DNA from: Phymorhynchus buccinoides | Lineage: Eukaryota; Mollusca; Gastropoda; Neogastropoda; Raphitomidae | DNA: 64,000 nucleotides | Reading direction: 5' to 3' | NCBI GenBank assembly: GCA_017654935.2 | Contig: CM065706.1 | Coordinates: 6,203,668 to 6,267,667 of the forward strand | Shown: one piece after another, positions 39,121-51,298 of the stretch | How positions within the stretch are numbered: the first letter of the stretch is position 1 | How the letters are laid out: each line of letters begins with the position of its first letter | The notes under the pieces: model-generated | What the model was told of the DNA's origin: nothing | What the model saw: only the letters and a program-made list of their open reading frames with translations | Databases searched by the model: none | Program-made: the position numbers and the translations under genes

Positions 39121-42100
39121 TATGTTTAGTCGCTTCAATATTTAAAAAAGTCAATGGACAATTTCGTTGAATTGCCAATTTTTTTAACATCACCACCAGC
39201 GGGTTAAGGTATTTGTTGAAATGATTTTTCTTCAATTTTTGCCAGGTTGTTTCTCAAGATAAAATTAAAAAAGGGGGGGGGGGGGGGGGGGGGGGTAATG
39301 AACTTAGTACTGATTGACTAATCAAGTAGGTTTTCAATGGAGCACTCACTGAACCACATGCACTGACACACCATTCATACACGCTAAAACAGAATAACAA
39401 CACACACACAGTGACATAAACAGAGACTTTCACTTTGCACACAGTCACACCCACGCACTCAACTGTCTCAGTGGCCTACAAACTCACAAGAGAGAGACAG
39501 GGAGGGGGTGGAGAGGTGGAAAAAGAGAGGGTTCTATCTTTTAAGTAAGCCTTTACTTTGCTAAAAGTTGAAAAAAAAATGGTGTTACTTGATAACTTTT
39601 TCGCATCAAGACCGTAAACGATGTAGGAAAGCCACACTGAAACCGATCGATGTTCCATCTGGAACAGCGTTACTTCCCTTGCTTTGTCGACTCGACGTAA
39701 CAAAAACGTTTCAATCTTCAACTACAGCCGTAATCCAAGCTATATAAAAATTATGCAACGATATTAAACTCATATGAACCTTTCTGCGTACTTGATTTTT
39801 TGTTGTTAAATGTTCGGAAGAGTAAAAACGAGTTCGAAAATCTAATCAGACTAATGGCTTCAGTGGTTTTGATTGCCTAGCCCAGCTCACCGGAAGGATG
39901 AAAACGGAGCGTGCTTTCAGCAGTTATCGCCATAATATTGCAATATCAAGTTTCACAGCAGTTTTTTAATGCATAATAACCAGATCGTGCATTTAAAAAA
40001 TGCATAAATAAAACGGTATCAAGCATATATCGTCTTTGAACAAGTCAAGCTAATCCGCACACATGTGATCCGCCATTTTGGAAATTTGACTTAGTTGTTT
40101 GCAATGGGTCGAGGTCTTTGATTGGCTGTGGAGCGGACCACAGCGTATTAATATGCGGACAGCGTTGATGACGCGAAAGTGGACATCGTGGGCTACATTT
40201 TGAGACCAAGATGATTATTTTTTTATCCGTAGGGTCTTGGAAATTACGGAAAACTTGATACCTTTTTACGTTTTTTCTTAATAACTTTGGCTATGTAAAA
40301 CTGCCGCAGGCAGCTTAGGTATCGTTAGAAAGCTCATTTCAAGACGAACGCGATGATACTAAATATAGAACTGTACACCGATTGTGGTAGTTTCCGCGAA
40401 GCGAGGAACACACGAAGCGAAACGTCATTCACTGATCGCGATGTCGGAATCTCGGCCGCGGCTTGCGCGAACGGCTTTCATATGCCCTATTCTTTTATTT
40501 ATTGAAACTGATGCACACATCACACAAAAATAAAAATCATTGCAATAAAGAGATAAAAGATCAATCTTTATTTTGATACATGAAAGATGAAAATTAATTA
40601 AGTGGTTATCAAGCAATAGATGGTTGAAAAGGGCCAAATTTAGCCTTTTGCTTGTAGTGATTGCAGTATAGTGGCCTGCCTGCCACTCAGTGGCATCCTT
40701 TGATCTGTGGCCTTGATGACCAAAAAATCACCATTTCGGAATATTTTTTCACAAAATGACGATCTGTTTCGCGCTCCGACACTTTCGTTTTGGCAGTCAA
40801 CACACCCGCGATCAACTCTAGACTCAACCGGAAGCGGACATCGTGCATCGCCACACTTCCGTGGCGCTTCGATGCGGCTTATGCGTTACTTTCTTCAGAT
40901 TTGTTTTTTAAAGTAGGGGGTGCGGCTTATATTATGAAACGGCTTGTAGTCTGTGAATTACGGTATTTCTGTAACCCTCTTGCAATTGCTCCGGCCCAAA
41001 CCGGCCAGCCGGAAGTTGCCTCTTGAAGTGTATTCAAGTCGCCCGAAACCGCCCCATAGCTTGCCCCCCACTCTGAGACCCCCTCTGATGGCATTTTTCC
41101 ATCACACACAAAGTTCTGGCTTGCTATACACACACTATGAAGAAGCTTCTCACTTGCAGTGATGTGATAGTAACCATATGGTGATCTGTGTGCTTCAAAA
41201 AACAGATTTTCCTGAAAAAGTGTGAAAGAATCTGAACACTAGAAGGTTTTTTTGTAGCAAATGCGAATGCATGAGGTTTAACTCATTCGCATTGCAACGA
41301 TTCTGAATTATTAAAAAACCTCACAAATCACTCCAGCCATACACACAAACAAAACATACATAAAGAAAAGGAGAAATGAAAGAAGATTACAGGTTTTTAC
41401 TTCAGGTTTAGACATAGGGAAGTGGTAGATCAGACTTTGTTATATATAGACTTTATGTAGAAAAACCCTCTACACCGATTGGTTTCCCCACAACAAACCA
41501 CTACAAATGCAAAGTCAGAGGCAAAATTGTGGTCTAAGAGAGCGAAGCGAGTTTAGAAGTGACCAAGGTGCACACAGATTTACTTCCCTTGAAACAAATG
41601 CATCAAATTGACAGTTATCTATTAATTCCGGACATATATGGCCGGAACGACTTGAATGAGTTAAACTATTTCTTCAGTCAATGAACACAAGGGCAAATAA
41701 GGTGGATGTTCCAACACGGCTCACTTTTTCAGATAGTCGTTCAACTTGTCGATGGCTTCGGGGATCTTTTTCTGCGACTTCAGAATGGCCACCAGCCTCT
41801 TCTTGGCAAACTGTGTAAAAAAACACACCCAAAAATCAATAGAATTTAAAAGATGAAAGAAAGAAACAAAAAACAACACACACACACAAAACAAACAAGC
41901 AAAACTCACGAGTTATTTCGGACTGAAACCAAAGATATTCTAAAAGGGTAAGATGGATTACTTAAAAGCTCGGCGAACCGGGCTGATAAGAGTTATCGTT
42001 AGTGGGGACGTGTACACTATTCACAGTGGAGGCTATCCAAAAACTCGGACTGGAACTTGAACGGAGAATTCAACTGGCCTATGGATGTGTAAAATGTGTC

Positions 42101-45100
42101 ACGTTTCAAAGGGACATAACCAGTGTTTCTGTCCTCACTACCCATATAGGGAAAAGAGACCGGATGTTTATCTTCCCCTGTACAGTCTTTGCTGAAACTA
42201 CACAGTACACTAATTCTCCTCATTCTAGCTCCTTTCAGTTTTCCACAGAGAGTTATTTGTTTCAAGTTATTTCTTTTAACAGAGGCAAATATTCTTATCA
42301 TTGATTTTGGTTAGGGATAGGAAAAGACCTTACAAGTGGCATGCCACCATAAAACAATGTAAGCCTAATGGATAAAACACTTTAAATTGGTTTATGCTGG
42401 TGACGAGTGTTAACAAAAGGCATGAACTGAAAGGAGCTGAGAAAAGCTACTGCGACTAGTAATTACTTAAAGATCAGGCTGGAAAAAAAAAGATTAAAAA
42501 AAAAGGCTGTGTTCCAGTTTGTAAAGGCCCCAGTAGGTCATGAGGCTAAAACTACTCTTTTCACACACAACTTTGTGTGTGTGTGTGGGGGGGGCGTGGA
42601 TAGAGTAGCATAGGATGGATGTGTAAACATACCCAGCAACATGTTACAAAGCATTTATCGCATGCCATAATAAATTTTTCGAAAGCACAATTTATGAAAA
42701 GAAAAAGAAGTACCGTAGCTGAAAGAATTTAGGTAATTAGTATTTTGTCTGATGATTTTCGTCCTGTTACTTAGCTCCATTTCTCTTCATTTTTTCCCCT
42801 AATGCCTTTCAGGGCTCCCAATCGTCCCGCAAAACAAGGGGTCCCAGGGACTCCTTCACTTACAGTATAGAGGGTCCTAGAGGCCGGATAGAGGGTCCCA
42901 GTGGCATTGCGAATGCTAAAAATAATTTTTTCTAGTGCATCCCTGGGACCCCCTGCACATTCTTTTAGAGGGTCCTTTAGAATTTTAGAGCTTCACAGAC
43001 CCTCAAATGCGGGTCCCTGGGAGCCCTGCCTTTTTACTTTAGTCATTAAAATGCAGCAAAACTACAAGAAAATCGGGGTGCCTGCTTTACAAATCAGGTT
43101 TGCACCAAACCTTAACCAGTTTAAAAACCTCCTGGACAAAGACCCTAAATTGACAGAATTGAGATACCCCTATAGTATGACTGATTGAGCCCAATACTAC
43201 AAAAACTAAATTGAAAGGGCACTTCAGAGGCCGCGAGGCCTGGTTGCCATCATTACACTGACCTTTACTTGGCTTGTCTGTTTGTTGTTTTGAATTTGAA
43301 GTCTATACAGGCAGCACACAAAATTAGAATTGAACATTGAATGCTTAATTTCAGGGCAGGAAAACCGCAATCCATCTTACCATGTTTGCGTCATCCTTAT
43401 CGGATATTTCCTGGTAAATTTCCGTCGCTTTGGCATAGCTGTGAGACAGACAGAAAGAAACAACGAAGGAGTAGTTGGGTCATTTGCATCTAAAAGCATA
43501 GATATACAAACTCTAAAGCTGACATTTATAACAAACAAACAACATATCATCGGTGAAAGTCAGAAACCTCTTGGGAATTTTTTATTTTTTTTTATATTTT
43601 TTAAATTAACTGCGTTTACCACAAGTTATTAGCTGTGATGAATATGTTGTTCAAGACATTGCGAGTTCATTCCTGCATTTTTAAAAAATTACTTTCTTTT
43701 TTTAATACTTGAAAAGAACGAAGATAATGTTTTTGTCCTTAACCCTATCACCGCCAAAATTTTAGCACCACAGTGGTTTAACACCTATGTCACTAAAAGG
43801 CATCAAATTGGGGTCTATTATTTAAACACCCTATTGTCTTAGTTTTGGGAAGTAAGAATAGACCTTATTTTATATATGTCACAGAAGAATCCCCAATACT
43901 GCAGATGGATTTTGTTCTATATCCAGGTAAATTTAATGGACATTTTTGGCTGAAATATGGCTGGCGGTGAAAGGGTTAAGTAAATACCAATTTGGGTTGG
44001 GGGGGGGGAGAAGAAATTAAAAAGAAAGGAAACAGCAAGCATCAAGTACCATCCCTCTGCCTCTAGCAGCATGCCCTCCAGCCTCCTGACACGCACGCTG
44101 TCTGGGAACTTGGAGTCCAGGGCCTCAATGCACATCTGCACTCACCACAAAAAAACATGGGGTGATATTCTTCGATACAGACCTGTGTACACAAATACAA
44201 GAACATGCATGACACGCACAGACACACACTGACACGCACGCTGTCTGGAAACGTGGTGTCCAAGGCCTCATGCACATCTGCAGTCATCACAAAAATATAC
44301 GGGTCACTTACTCACTACACAATCGAAACTCAGTAGTAATAATAATAATAATAATAATGATGAGCATTTATTGTCAAAGAAGCCCTAGCAGCCCTGAAAG
44401 TGGAAAATGTTGTTCACCAGCCTTTGGATGGTAACTTTTTTTTGTTACCAGCCAAACCAAAATTATTACCAGCCAAACCAAAATTATTACCAGCCAAACC
44501 AAAATTATTACCAATACCAGCCAAACCAAAATTATTACCAACCAAACCAAAATTATTACCAGCCAAACCAAAATTATTACCAGCCAAACCAAAATTATTA
44601 CATGTACCAGCCAAACCAAAATTATTACCAACCAAACCAAAATTATTACCAGCCAAACCAAAATTATTACCAGCCAAACCAAAATTATTACATGTACCAG
44701 CCAAACCAAAATTATTACATGTACCAGCCAAACCAAAATTATTACCAGCCAAACCAAAATTATTACCAGCCAAACCAAATTTTTTACCAGCCAAACTAAA
44801 TGTACACATTTTTTGCAAAGAAACCACAGTATGGAAAATAAGGCAGATAACTTACCACAGGTCTATACTCGAACCAGGCTAGTTCACTCTCCTTTTTCAG
44901 ACCACAAACTGCTACATCCTTTCATATTTTTGGCGAGCACGCAAATTGTGTATCGTATTTCCGGTACATGGGAAAACATGGATTGGGAAAGGAATCTCGC
45001 GCGAGAAAGAACATAATTTTTTTGCCCACTCGCATTTGGTGGGTGAAGTGAATTATAAACGCCTTTTTTTCTTCTTTCACTCACCACTTTCAGGGCCGCC

Positions 45101-48100
45101 TAAGCGCTTACAATAATAAACGAATAAATGAATTTAACCCAATGAGCAGTGGAAATATTTCAATGTCAAAAATTGTTCTTCTTCTTCCTATTGGGGAAGT
45201 TTATCCTGCCCCACACCCAAAGTCTTCGATTCACACTACACAACACACGCGCACAAATCACAAGCCCCATGCACACACACAAACACACACACATGGAAAG
45301 GACAAACTACTTTGAAAAGAAATGAAGCAGGGCCTGTATTCACGTTGAGAAAGCATGAGACTTAGCATGATGCTAACTTAGAAGCTCTTCCAATGTCCTA
45401 TAGGATTTAATAGGACTTTTGGAAGAGCTTCTAAGTTAGCATGATGCTAAGTCTCATGCTATCTCAACGTGAATACAGACCCAGGCTATGATTTGAAGAC
45501 AGTTGTTTTGAGAGAAGACTTCAATGAAGACAGGGAGTTGGCAGAACGGAGAGGAAAAAGGAGTTCATTCCAAGTGGAGGGGGATCTGGAAAGAGAAGGA
45601 ACGTTCGCCAAGGGTCCTGGTGCGGTAATGATGGATCTGGAGGAGAGAAGTGTCGGAGAAGGAGCGTAACTGTCTAACAGGTGTGTAAAGATCAGGCATC
45701 AGAATAGTCTCAAGTCCAATCGTCTGAAAACCGTGGTCCAAGAGCCTCAAGGCCCCAGACTATAGAGGGACAACACAGATCAGTTCTCAACATCAACAAA
45801 AAGGCTTTATGCAGTGAGGAATCGCTTTAAAATGCTATTTAACAGAAACGATAACACTCAATTTAAAGTCAAAACCTCTGATAGAAGAGGCCAATCCTCT
45901 GTCAGAAATTCTCAATCCTCTGAAATTAGCTGATCCTCTGACAATTCTGATGCCTGAAAGATTCAGCAAGATAAGGAGCCTGGGACGGTATTCATGTCGA
46001 GATAGCATGAGACTTAGCATGATGCTAACTTAGAAGCTCTTCCAAAAGTCCTATTAAATCCTATAGGACATTGGAAGAGCTTCTAAGTTAGCATCATGCT
46101 AAGTCTCATGCTATCTCGACATGAATACCGTCCCAGACCATTTAGGGATTTGCAACAGATAAGAGCACAGAGAGAGAGCTTGCATACATGTAGTCAATAC
46201 GCTTTCCAACAGGGAGTCAGTGAAGAGATTCAAGTATTCCGACAACCCAACTGACAGGGCAAAACTGTTGATAAATGCGAAAAGGTCTTTATACAGGAGA
46301 CTGACTGCATGAGACTTTTTTTTTTAACGTCAAAACTTACAAAGTTTTGAAACAAAACTACTGGTACATCGTTGCTTTCGAAACTTGCAATCAACGTTTT
46401 CATCAAAAATCTCATTCTGGAATCCATACCAGGTTGTTTTTTTACCACTATAAACTCCCAAAACCTGGAAATCTTGGAAGTTTTGAATCCCATATGTGCC
46501 TTCCCAGGTCGAGAGGATGTAAAACACAAGTTTACGATCTTGGAAGTTTTGAAACAAAACTACCGGTACATCGTTGCTTTCGAAACTTGTAATCAACGTT
46601 TTCATCACAATTCTCATTCATTCCCAGACTTTTTTTTTAACCCCTTCATTGCCAGAGGAAAACATAGAATTATTGATTTTTTTTATTATAAAGTTTAAAA
46701 CAAATCTGTTAGACTCAATCTGAGAAAATGGTCTATAGATATATCCTTTCTGGCTTATCTAAGCCAAAAACCATCATCCCAGGCTTATGACATCATAAGT
46801 TATGACATCATCAATGACATCATTAAGTACCAGACCGTCTCGTAGCCAGGCAGGGAAGGGGTTTAACCCAATGACTCCCAACCATTCGAACCGGGAATCG
46901 ATGCCAGTTCCCGAGAGACGGGAATTAACTCCGAACGTCACACCAAATATTTTCATTAAAAAAATCACCCAGAATAAAGTCTAACTCGCATTTCATTTCT
47001 GAAAGATGCATATTGAATAGCAATGATGATATTATTATTCCAAAGCTAACACACTGTCACACAACAAACCATGAATTGGAATTAAAAAAATCCGTAATGG
47101 CGCTCCGAGCATCGCGCCGAGTCAATACTGCGTCACGTCACGTGGAAAGAAGAAAAAAATTGGGGTCACTTAGAAAAATCCGTTCAAAAAGACTAGTGGG
47201 TGCTTTCCCTTGCTGTAAGAACCAAACACGGACCACTGAGTCAGGAACAGGAAGAACTAACTTAGTATATTGCATTGTGGGTAGGGAGAAAGTGAAAGTG
47301 AACGTATTAGACCTGGCGTTCAGTGGGCGCAATCGGCGCATACGGCCTGTATGAGTTGACCAAATTCGGTCGAATTTGGCGTCTGTGTCCTAGAGAGGGT
47401 TAACCACTATAAACTCCCAAAACCCCGGAAATCAGGAGTACGCAAAACAACACCACCAAAACAAAACAACCCATACACATACAGACAAAATTAAAGACAT
47501 GTAACATTAAAACAAAACAGATTGACTACAAAAAAAAATCCAAAAAATCAGATGACTTACTTCTGCAATCTCCAACCTCTGACAATCCAAAGCTGCCACA
47601 CACACCTGCTCATAGACATTCCACACTGCAACAGGGGAAAAGAAATCACTCATTATAATGCTTGGAATAATTCTACTCAGTAGGGATAGCAAATAGCAAT
47701 GATTTTTAAACATTCTATTTCTAGAGAAACAACTGCCGTGTTTTTCGGACTATAAGGCGATACTTTTTCCCCAGACTAAGACCCCTGCTCCCTCATGGGG
47801 ATACCGGGGGGTCTATTGTATAAATAATTCCCCCACCTTCTGGAAGTTCTGTGCTTGCAACTTCCTCTAATCTGTGACTCTCTTTGACTCTGCTTTTTCC
47901 CTTTGCTTAGTTACTGTCATCTACTATCTTTCTGCCTCTCTTGTCCATTCTCCTGCCTTTGTTCTAGATATTCTTACAAAAGTTTTCTCCAGCCGATGTC
48001 GGACATGCTGGGCCTAACTATTTCTTTAGCTAGGCGCATAACGGCAGCATGACGCAACTGCACTCAAATGACTGCACGGCTGGTTGATCCACGCTCTTGT

Positions 48101-49575
48101 TGATAATTAGTAAATTACATCTACAGTGGAACCTCCATTATAAGACTCCCTCCCATATAAGACCTACTTCTCTGAGATATTGTCGATCTTTGTAAGTATT
48201 AAAATTACCTCCCTTATAAGACCCCTACCTTATAAGACCTCATTTTGGATGATTTTTGAAGGTCTTATAAGGGAGGTTCCACTGTACTCACACTCGTTGC
48301 CCAGTCTGTGGCAGGAGTCCATGAGCACATCCTCCCACAGCTTCACCACGAGATCTCCGTCTCTGACCTGCTCCTCACGCAGCCTGCGCAAAATGCTCCT
48401 CGCCTCTGAAAATGTCGTCATCAATTGTCATTATCATCACTGTCATCATGAAGTTCATCACTGCCTCATCATCATCATCATTTTTGTCACTACCAGTGCC
48501 TTGTCCCCAACCCTCACCTCCCGCAAAATGCTCTTCACCATTGTCTTCATCATCATTGTCTTCATCATCATCATCATCATCATCAGTTTTGTCACTACCA
48601 CTAGGTCTCCATCCCTCACCTGTTCCTCCGGTGGCTTTCGCAAAATGTTCCTTGCCTCTGAAAGAGTAGTCATTGTTATCTTTATCATCATCTGACATCA
48701 TCATCATCACCACTGTGGGGATACCGGGGTGGGGGGGGGGGGGTCTTTCATACAAATAGTTCCCCACCTTCTGGAAGTTCTGTGCTTGTAACTTCCTCTA
48801 ATCTGTCTCTCTCTTTGACTCTGCCTTTCTCCTTGCTTTGTGTCATCTACTATCTTTCTGACTTTTGGGCCCATTCTCCTGCCTTTTTTTCACACAAAAT
48901 ATCATCCATAGTTTTCTCCTTTAAGCTCTTCAGAAATCGGAATGTGTCGGCTGAATGCAGCGAGGACACCAGTGAAAACTGGAAAATGGACACATACGTA
49001 CCCATTGTGGCCCAGGAACGCAGAAGAAGAAGAAGAAATCATCATCATCTTCATCAAGGTATTACTAATACTATTACTATTACCGTAGTATTATGATTAC
49101 CATAATCGTCATCATCCCTCCCGTAGCATACGAGTTTTGCAAAATGCTGCGGGGGGGGGGGGGGCTCCGAAAAAGTCGTCATTGTCATCACTATCCTCAT
49201 CTTTTTTATTGTCATCATCAATGATAATTATTATCATCGTTGTCATTGTCGTCATCATCATTGTCGTCTTTCAGTTGGTCCTCATGAAGCCTACACAAAA
49301 TATCACTAGGCCTCTGAAAAAGTCATCATCATCATAATCATTATCATCTCCGTCACAATCATTGTATGTTATCACTGCCAGTGCCAGGTCACATTCTAAC
49401 CCTATCCTTTTCCGGATTCAAGGCAAAATAGGGAGGAAATCAGCACTGTGAATAATGGTAGTTATAATTCTATAATTTAAACTTGCTTTGGTGCCGGAAT
49501 CTGGAATATAATTTTTATTACGATAATATAAAAAGTGTTCACACACAGACATTCAGATTTAAAACACGCACATGT

Positions 49576-49629
<54 letters not shown>

Positions 49630-51298
49630 GCGCATGCACACATGTGCACAAACACACACAGGCCCTCCTTCCCATCTCATACTCAGTCATAGAACTGGGA
49701 CTCCCAGTGGAAGTACAAAAATGAAAGTCACATCCTCCTCCTCCACAATGCAGGATTATATACTTTTCCGGTAAAGGTCAAGATGTGCCACCCCCCCCCT
49801 ACATTTCTCGGTTAATTCCATTTTTCCGTTTTTGCCTTTCTTACCAAACATAAAGCTGTATTTTATGAACCTTTTCAGCTAAGGCCCAAAACAATCATAG
49901 GTGTGGTTACGGTAACATGGCCCCAAAAAATGGGGTAGGTAGGTAGGCCCTAACTTTTTTCTTTTAATTTGTTGTTGTTGCTGTTGAGATCGCCGAGTGG
50001 TGTTGAAAAGTCCAGTTCGAAAGCACCCTCGTATTTTCAGAAATATGACGCGCATGGCTTCATCAGTGCTGATTCTAGGATTTTGAAAAAGTGGGGGCGT
50101 TCCCCCCCTAAGAATGAAAAAAAAGGGGGGCAGGTCCAATGGATATGAGGGGAATGGGGGGGGGGGGGGGAGACGGCCTATTCAATCTTCGCTAGGCCAG
50201 GGATGTATAGTATCCCTGGCTAGGCCTAGCCATGGCCACTTCTTCAGCCACTCGTCTTGGAACCGGTGTTCCCTCGCACTAGTGCCGTTATCTTTGGACT
50301 GTTTCTCTGAGACTGTTGATGCAGTAGCTGTTTCTGCAACATCTTCTGCACACTCGTTTGGCAGAGGAGTTCTTTTTTTTTTTTACTTTGCCGCCACAAA
50401 AATCAAAATCGAAGAGCGTCATTGTCCGCTTCTTTTTGAAGAAAATTCAACATGGCGGGTAGGACTGTCGCAACTTCTTGTCAGTAAAAAGGGATGAACG
50501 CGATTGGTTGATTTACACTAACAGTAACATTGTATTTTTAAAGGAACCAATGAAATCTTGATAAATCCGATGCTTTTGGTTTGTGCAGACGACGGATTTA
50601 GCAGACGACGAAGGAATTCCTGCAGCGATCGGTAAAAAGTGTGGGCAGTTCTGCAAATATGCGGGCGGCAGCCCGCGTTTAGACCCGATTTTTGCGGGAA
50701 GGAACAGATTTTTTGGGGGGTTGCATCAATCCCGCGCCCTAGAATCAACTCTGCTCCATTGAAATGGCAAATGACGCCATTTTGTAATGACACGTGGACG
50801 TTCAACACGTTAGAGTTATGTCCCATGATGGGCATTCCCCGATTGAACTTGCGTCTATTTCCAAAGGTGACAACTTTTGGGAGTTACGTCCCTTTGCACT
50901 TGCACAAATCTGAAGAGAAGGCGTCGTACTCGTAGGCCTGCGTGATTGTGCAAGATCTGCCGGACAGGTAACTAGGCAGCAAACACACCATCATGCATGA
51001 ATATATATTTTCAATAAAAGAGACAGACTGCAATGAACGAGTGACTCGGCGTTTGATTTCAGATTAGCGAAGCAGACAGCATCGAGCATGCATTTTTAGT
51101 TGATAAGTACAACGAATTCAACGTTTGTAAATACTCTGAATGACAAATTCAAACGCACAAAAACCTCACAGCTTAAGAATATTTAATTTCTTCACATTCT
51201 CCTCGTGTATTAAAGACAAAACTCGACAGATTATCCCTAAAAGCGGATCATGTTTTCCCCTCATGTTGCTTACCATCAAAACTTATGTTCTGCGCCAT
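30848..51298 (-). CDS. EMC2: EMC2, ER membrane protein complex subunit 2, complete ten-exon gene
   Basis: Complete - strand gene. Exons in transcript order are 51298-51274, 48405-48292, 47625-47561, 44135-44050, 43438-43381, 41810-41725, 35509-35368, 34704-34594, 32415-32311 and 30934-30848. They total 879 nt, 292 residues, against 297 in human EMC2. Every junction keeps frame with GT/AG borders. Exon 1 is only 25 coding nt (MAQNISFD plus one base), ending in the donor GTAAGC. It was chosen because its phase joins exon 2 ([18 protein letters not shown]), equivalent to the vertebrate N-terminal helix, and it faces the DNALI1 promoter. Exon 3 reads [19 protein letters not shown], matching the IWIIYEQVMIAALD region of vertebrates. 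TPR units fill exons 4-9. No signal peptide or membrane span is seen, as expected for a cytosolic subunit. A reverse-strand AATAAA lies near 30515-30520. Exon 1 is the least certain. Confidence 0.92.
31027..31219. mobile_element. TTAA-flanked MITE, second subfamily, right-arm orthologue
   Basis: Right-arm version of 16124-16318 between TTAA sites. Confidence 0.73.
32416..33500 (-). repeat. Tandem copies of EMC2 exon 9 5' edge, about 6 extra copies (right arm)
   Basis: Counterpart of 12655-14456 with roughly half the units, interrupted by the same pogo-like MITE (32928-33287) at the same relative place. Confidence 0.87.
32928..33287. mobile_element. Pogo/Tigger-like MITE, right-arm orthologue
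   Basis: Ends CAGGGGAACCTCTCTTATAA and GGGAGGTTCCACTG between TA dinucleotides. Same insertion as 12864-13203. Confidence 0.8.
34200..34593 (-). repeat. Tandem copies of EMC2 exon 8 3' end, 3 extra copies (right arm)
   Basis: Counterpart of 11173-11940 with half the number of units. The donor-proximal copy is the real exon at 34594-34704. Confidence 0.88.
34963..35191. mobile_element. TTAA-flanked MITE (piggyBac-like), right-arm orthologue
   Basis: Right-arm version of 10042-10283, with intact CCCTTTCACCGCC ends. Confidence 0.75.
35510..36215 (-). repeat. 26-bp minisatellite at EMC2 exon 7 acceptor, about 27 copies (right arm)
   Basis: Shorter counterpart of 8044-9321, with more variation (TTCATTCTAACACACGCCAT units, GACCACACC units). 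Two near-identical blocks around 35700-35890 and 35930-36080 suggest a higher-order duplication of several units. Confidence 0.92.
36685..36895 (-). mobile_element. tRNA-derived SINE, right-arm orthologue
   Basis: Orthologue of 7373-7580, with box A and box B intact on the - strand (box B complement GGTTCGAAC near 36836). Shared by both arms. Confidence 0.75.
36990..40963. mobile_element. Long form of the CCGTATTT..CGGACTATAAG element
   Basis: The ends match the 498-bp element at 6774-7271, with TA flanks (36988-36989, 40964-40965). It contains an extra 3572 bp (37113-40684) bounded by direct repeats ACTCAGTG (37105-37112 and 40685-40692), present once in the left arm. Inside are a half hAT-like MITE (38386-38540), a 3'-tail-like segment ending CAATGGACAATAAAGAAAC, a GT microsatellite (39077-39119) and only short frames (87 codons or fewer). 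No transposase recognised. Confidence 0.65.
43743..43975. mobile_element. TTAA-flanked MITE (piggyBac-like), right-arm orthologue
   Basis: Orthologue of 3171-3402 in opposite orientation, flanked by TTAA at 43739-43742 and 43976-43979. Present in both arms, so the insertion is older than their divergence. Confidence 0.75.
44447..44800. repeat. 21-bp minisatellite, about 16 copies (right arm)
   Basis: Expanded counterpart of 1545-1635. Units read CCAGCCAAACCAAAATTATT plus one base, some with an extra CATGTA or CAATA between them. In translation they give PAKPKLL or QPNQNYY repeats that are not a gene. Confidence 0.85.
45485..45765 (-). pseudogene. LINE ORF2 C-terminal fragment, frameshifted right-arm copy
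   Basis: Reverse complement of the fragment at 480-700, containing [13 protein letters not shown]. It then shifts frame where the left copy reads CAGGCCCC and this copy CAGATCCCC. A decayed 3' end of a non-LTR retrotransposon between two hairpin elements. Confidence 0.7.
46641..46861. mobile_element. TTAA-flanked MITE, second subfamily
   Basis: Starts at TTAA then CCCCTTCATTGCCA and ends GCAGGGAAGGGG followed by TTTAA. In EMC2 intron 3, outside the visible inverted duplication. Confidence 0.62.
47690..48020. other. EMC2 intron 2: repeat fragments only
   Basis: Holds a truncated CGGACTATAAGGCGATAC element end (47738-47790) joined to a piece of the (TTC)n-ended interspersed repeat (47795-47975). 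No gene seen. Confidence 0.6.
48124..48284. mobile_element. Pogo/Tigger-like MITE touching the EMC2 exon 2 donor
   Basis: 161 bp, ends CAGTGGAACCTCCATTATAA and GGGAGGTTCCACTG, flanked by TA (48122-48123, 48285-48286). The TA on the gene side is intron bases 6-7 of the donor GTGAGTA. Confidence 0.85.
48430..49440 (-). repeat. Decayed tandem copies of EMC2 exon 2 5' edge with (TCA)n
   Basis: Four or five degenerate copies of the exon 2 start, seen at about 48498-48545, 48595-48665, 49115-49180, 49265-49325 and 49378-49430, separated by ATCATC-rich DNA. The clearest (48595-48665) still translates as [20 protein letters not shown] on the - strand, against [20 protein letters not shown] across the real acceptor. 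A (TTC)n-ended repeat (48710-49045) interrupts the array. Confidence 0.78.
49578..49650. repeat. (CA)n(CG)n microsatellite
   Basis: A CA run followed by a CG run, likely Z-DNA-forming alternating purine-pyrimidine. In EMC2 intron 1. Confidence 0.93.
49770..49880. repeat. Half hAT-like MITE (one inverted arm)
   Basis: Reads GGTAAAGGTCAAGATGTGCC, then CTCGGTTAATTCCATTTTTC and AAACATAAAGCTGT, then stops at CAGCTAAGG without the second arm. Confidence 0.7.
49890..51270. other. EMC2 intron 1 remainder: no gene seen
   Basis: Contains a G-rich tract (50155-50171), CpG-rich blocks and short frames (128 codons or fewer) without recognisable domains or splice-consistent structure. The first EMC2 exon follows at 51274. 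Confidence 0.5.

Larger units (their letters stand above)
25245..46180 (-). repeat. Right arm of the inverted duplication
   Basis: Reverse-complement partner of the left arm, starting immediately after the N gap. It is shorter in minisatellites but has a private 3.57 kb segment at 37113-40684. Homology ends at the left arm's base 1, so the true right border of the duplication cannot be seen. EMC2 exon 3 at 47561 lies outside the visible arm. Confidence 0.95.

Noticed and set aside
44400..44882. 160-codon frame with PAKPKLL repeats resembling a structural repeat protein
   Set aside because: A 21-bp minisatellite open in three frames on both strands; 4 copies in the other arm.
47138..47341. 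Possible degenerate THAP-like zinc finger on the - strand
   Set aside because: Cysteine spacing does not fit and stops occur in the relevant frame.
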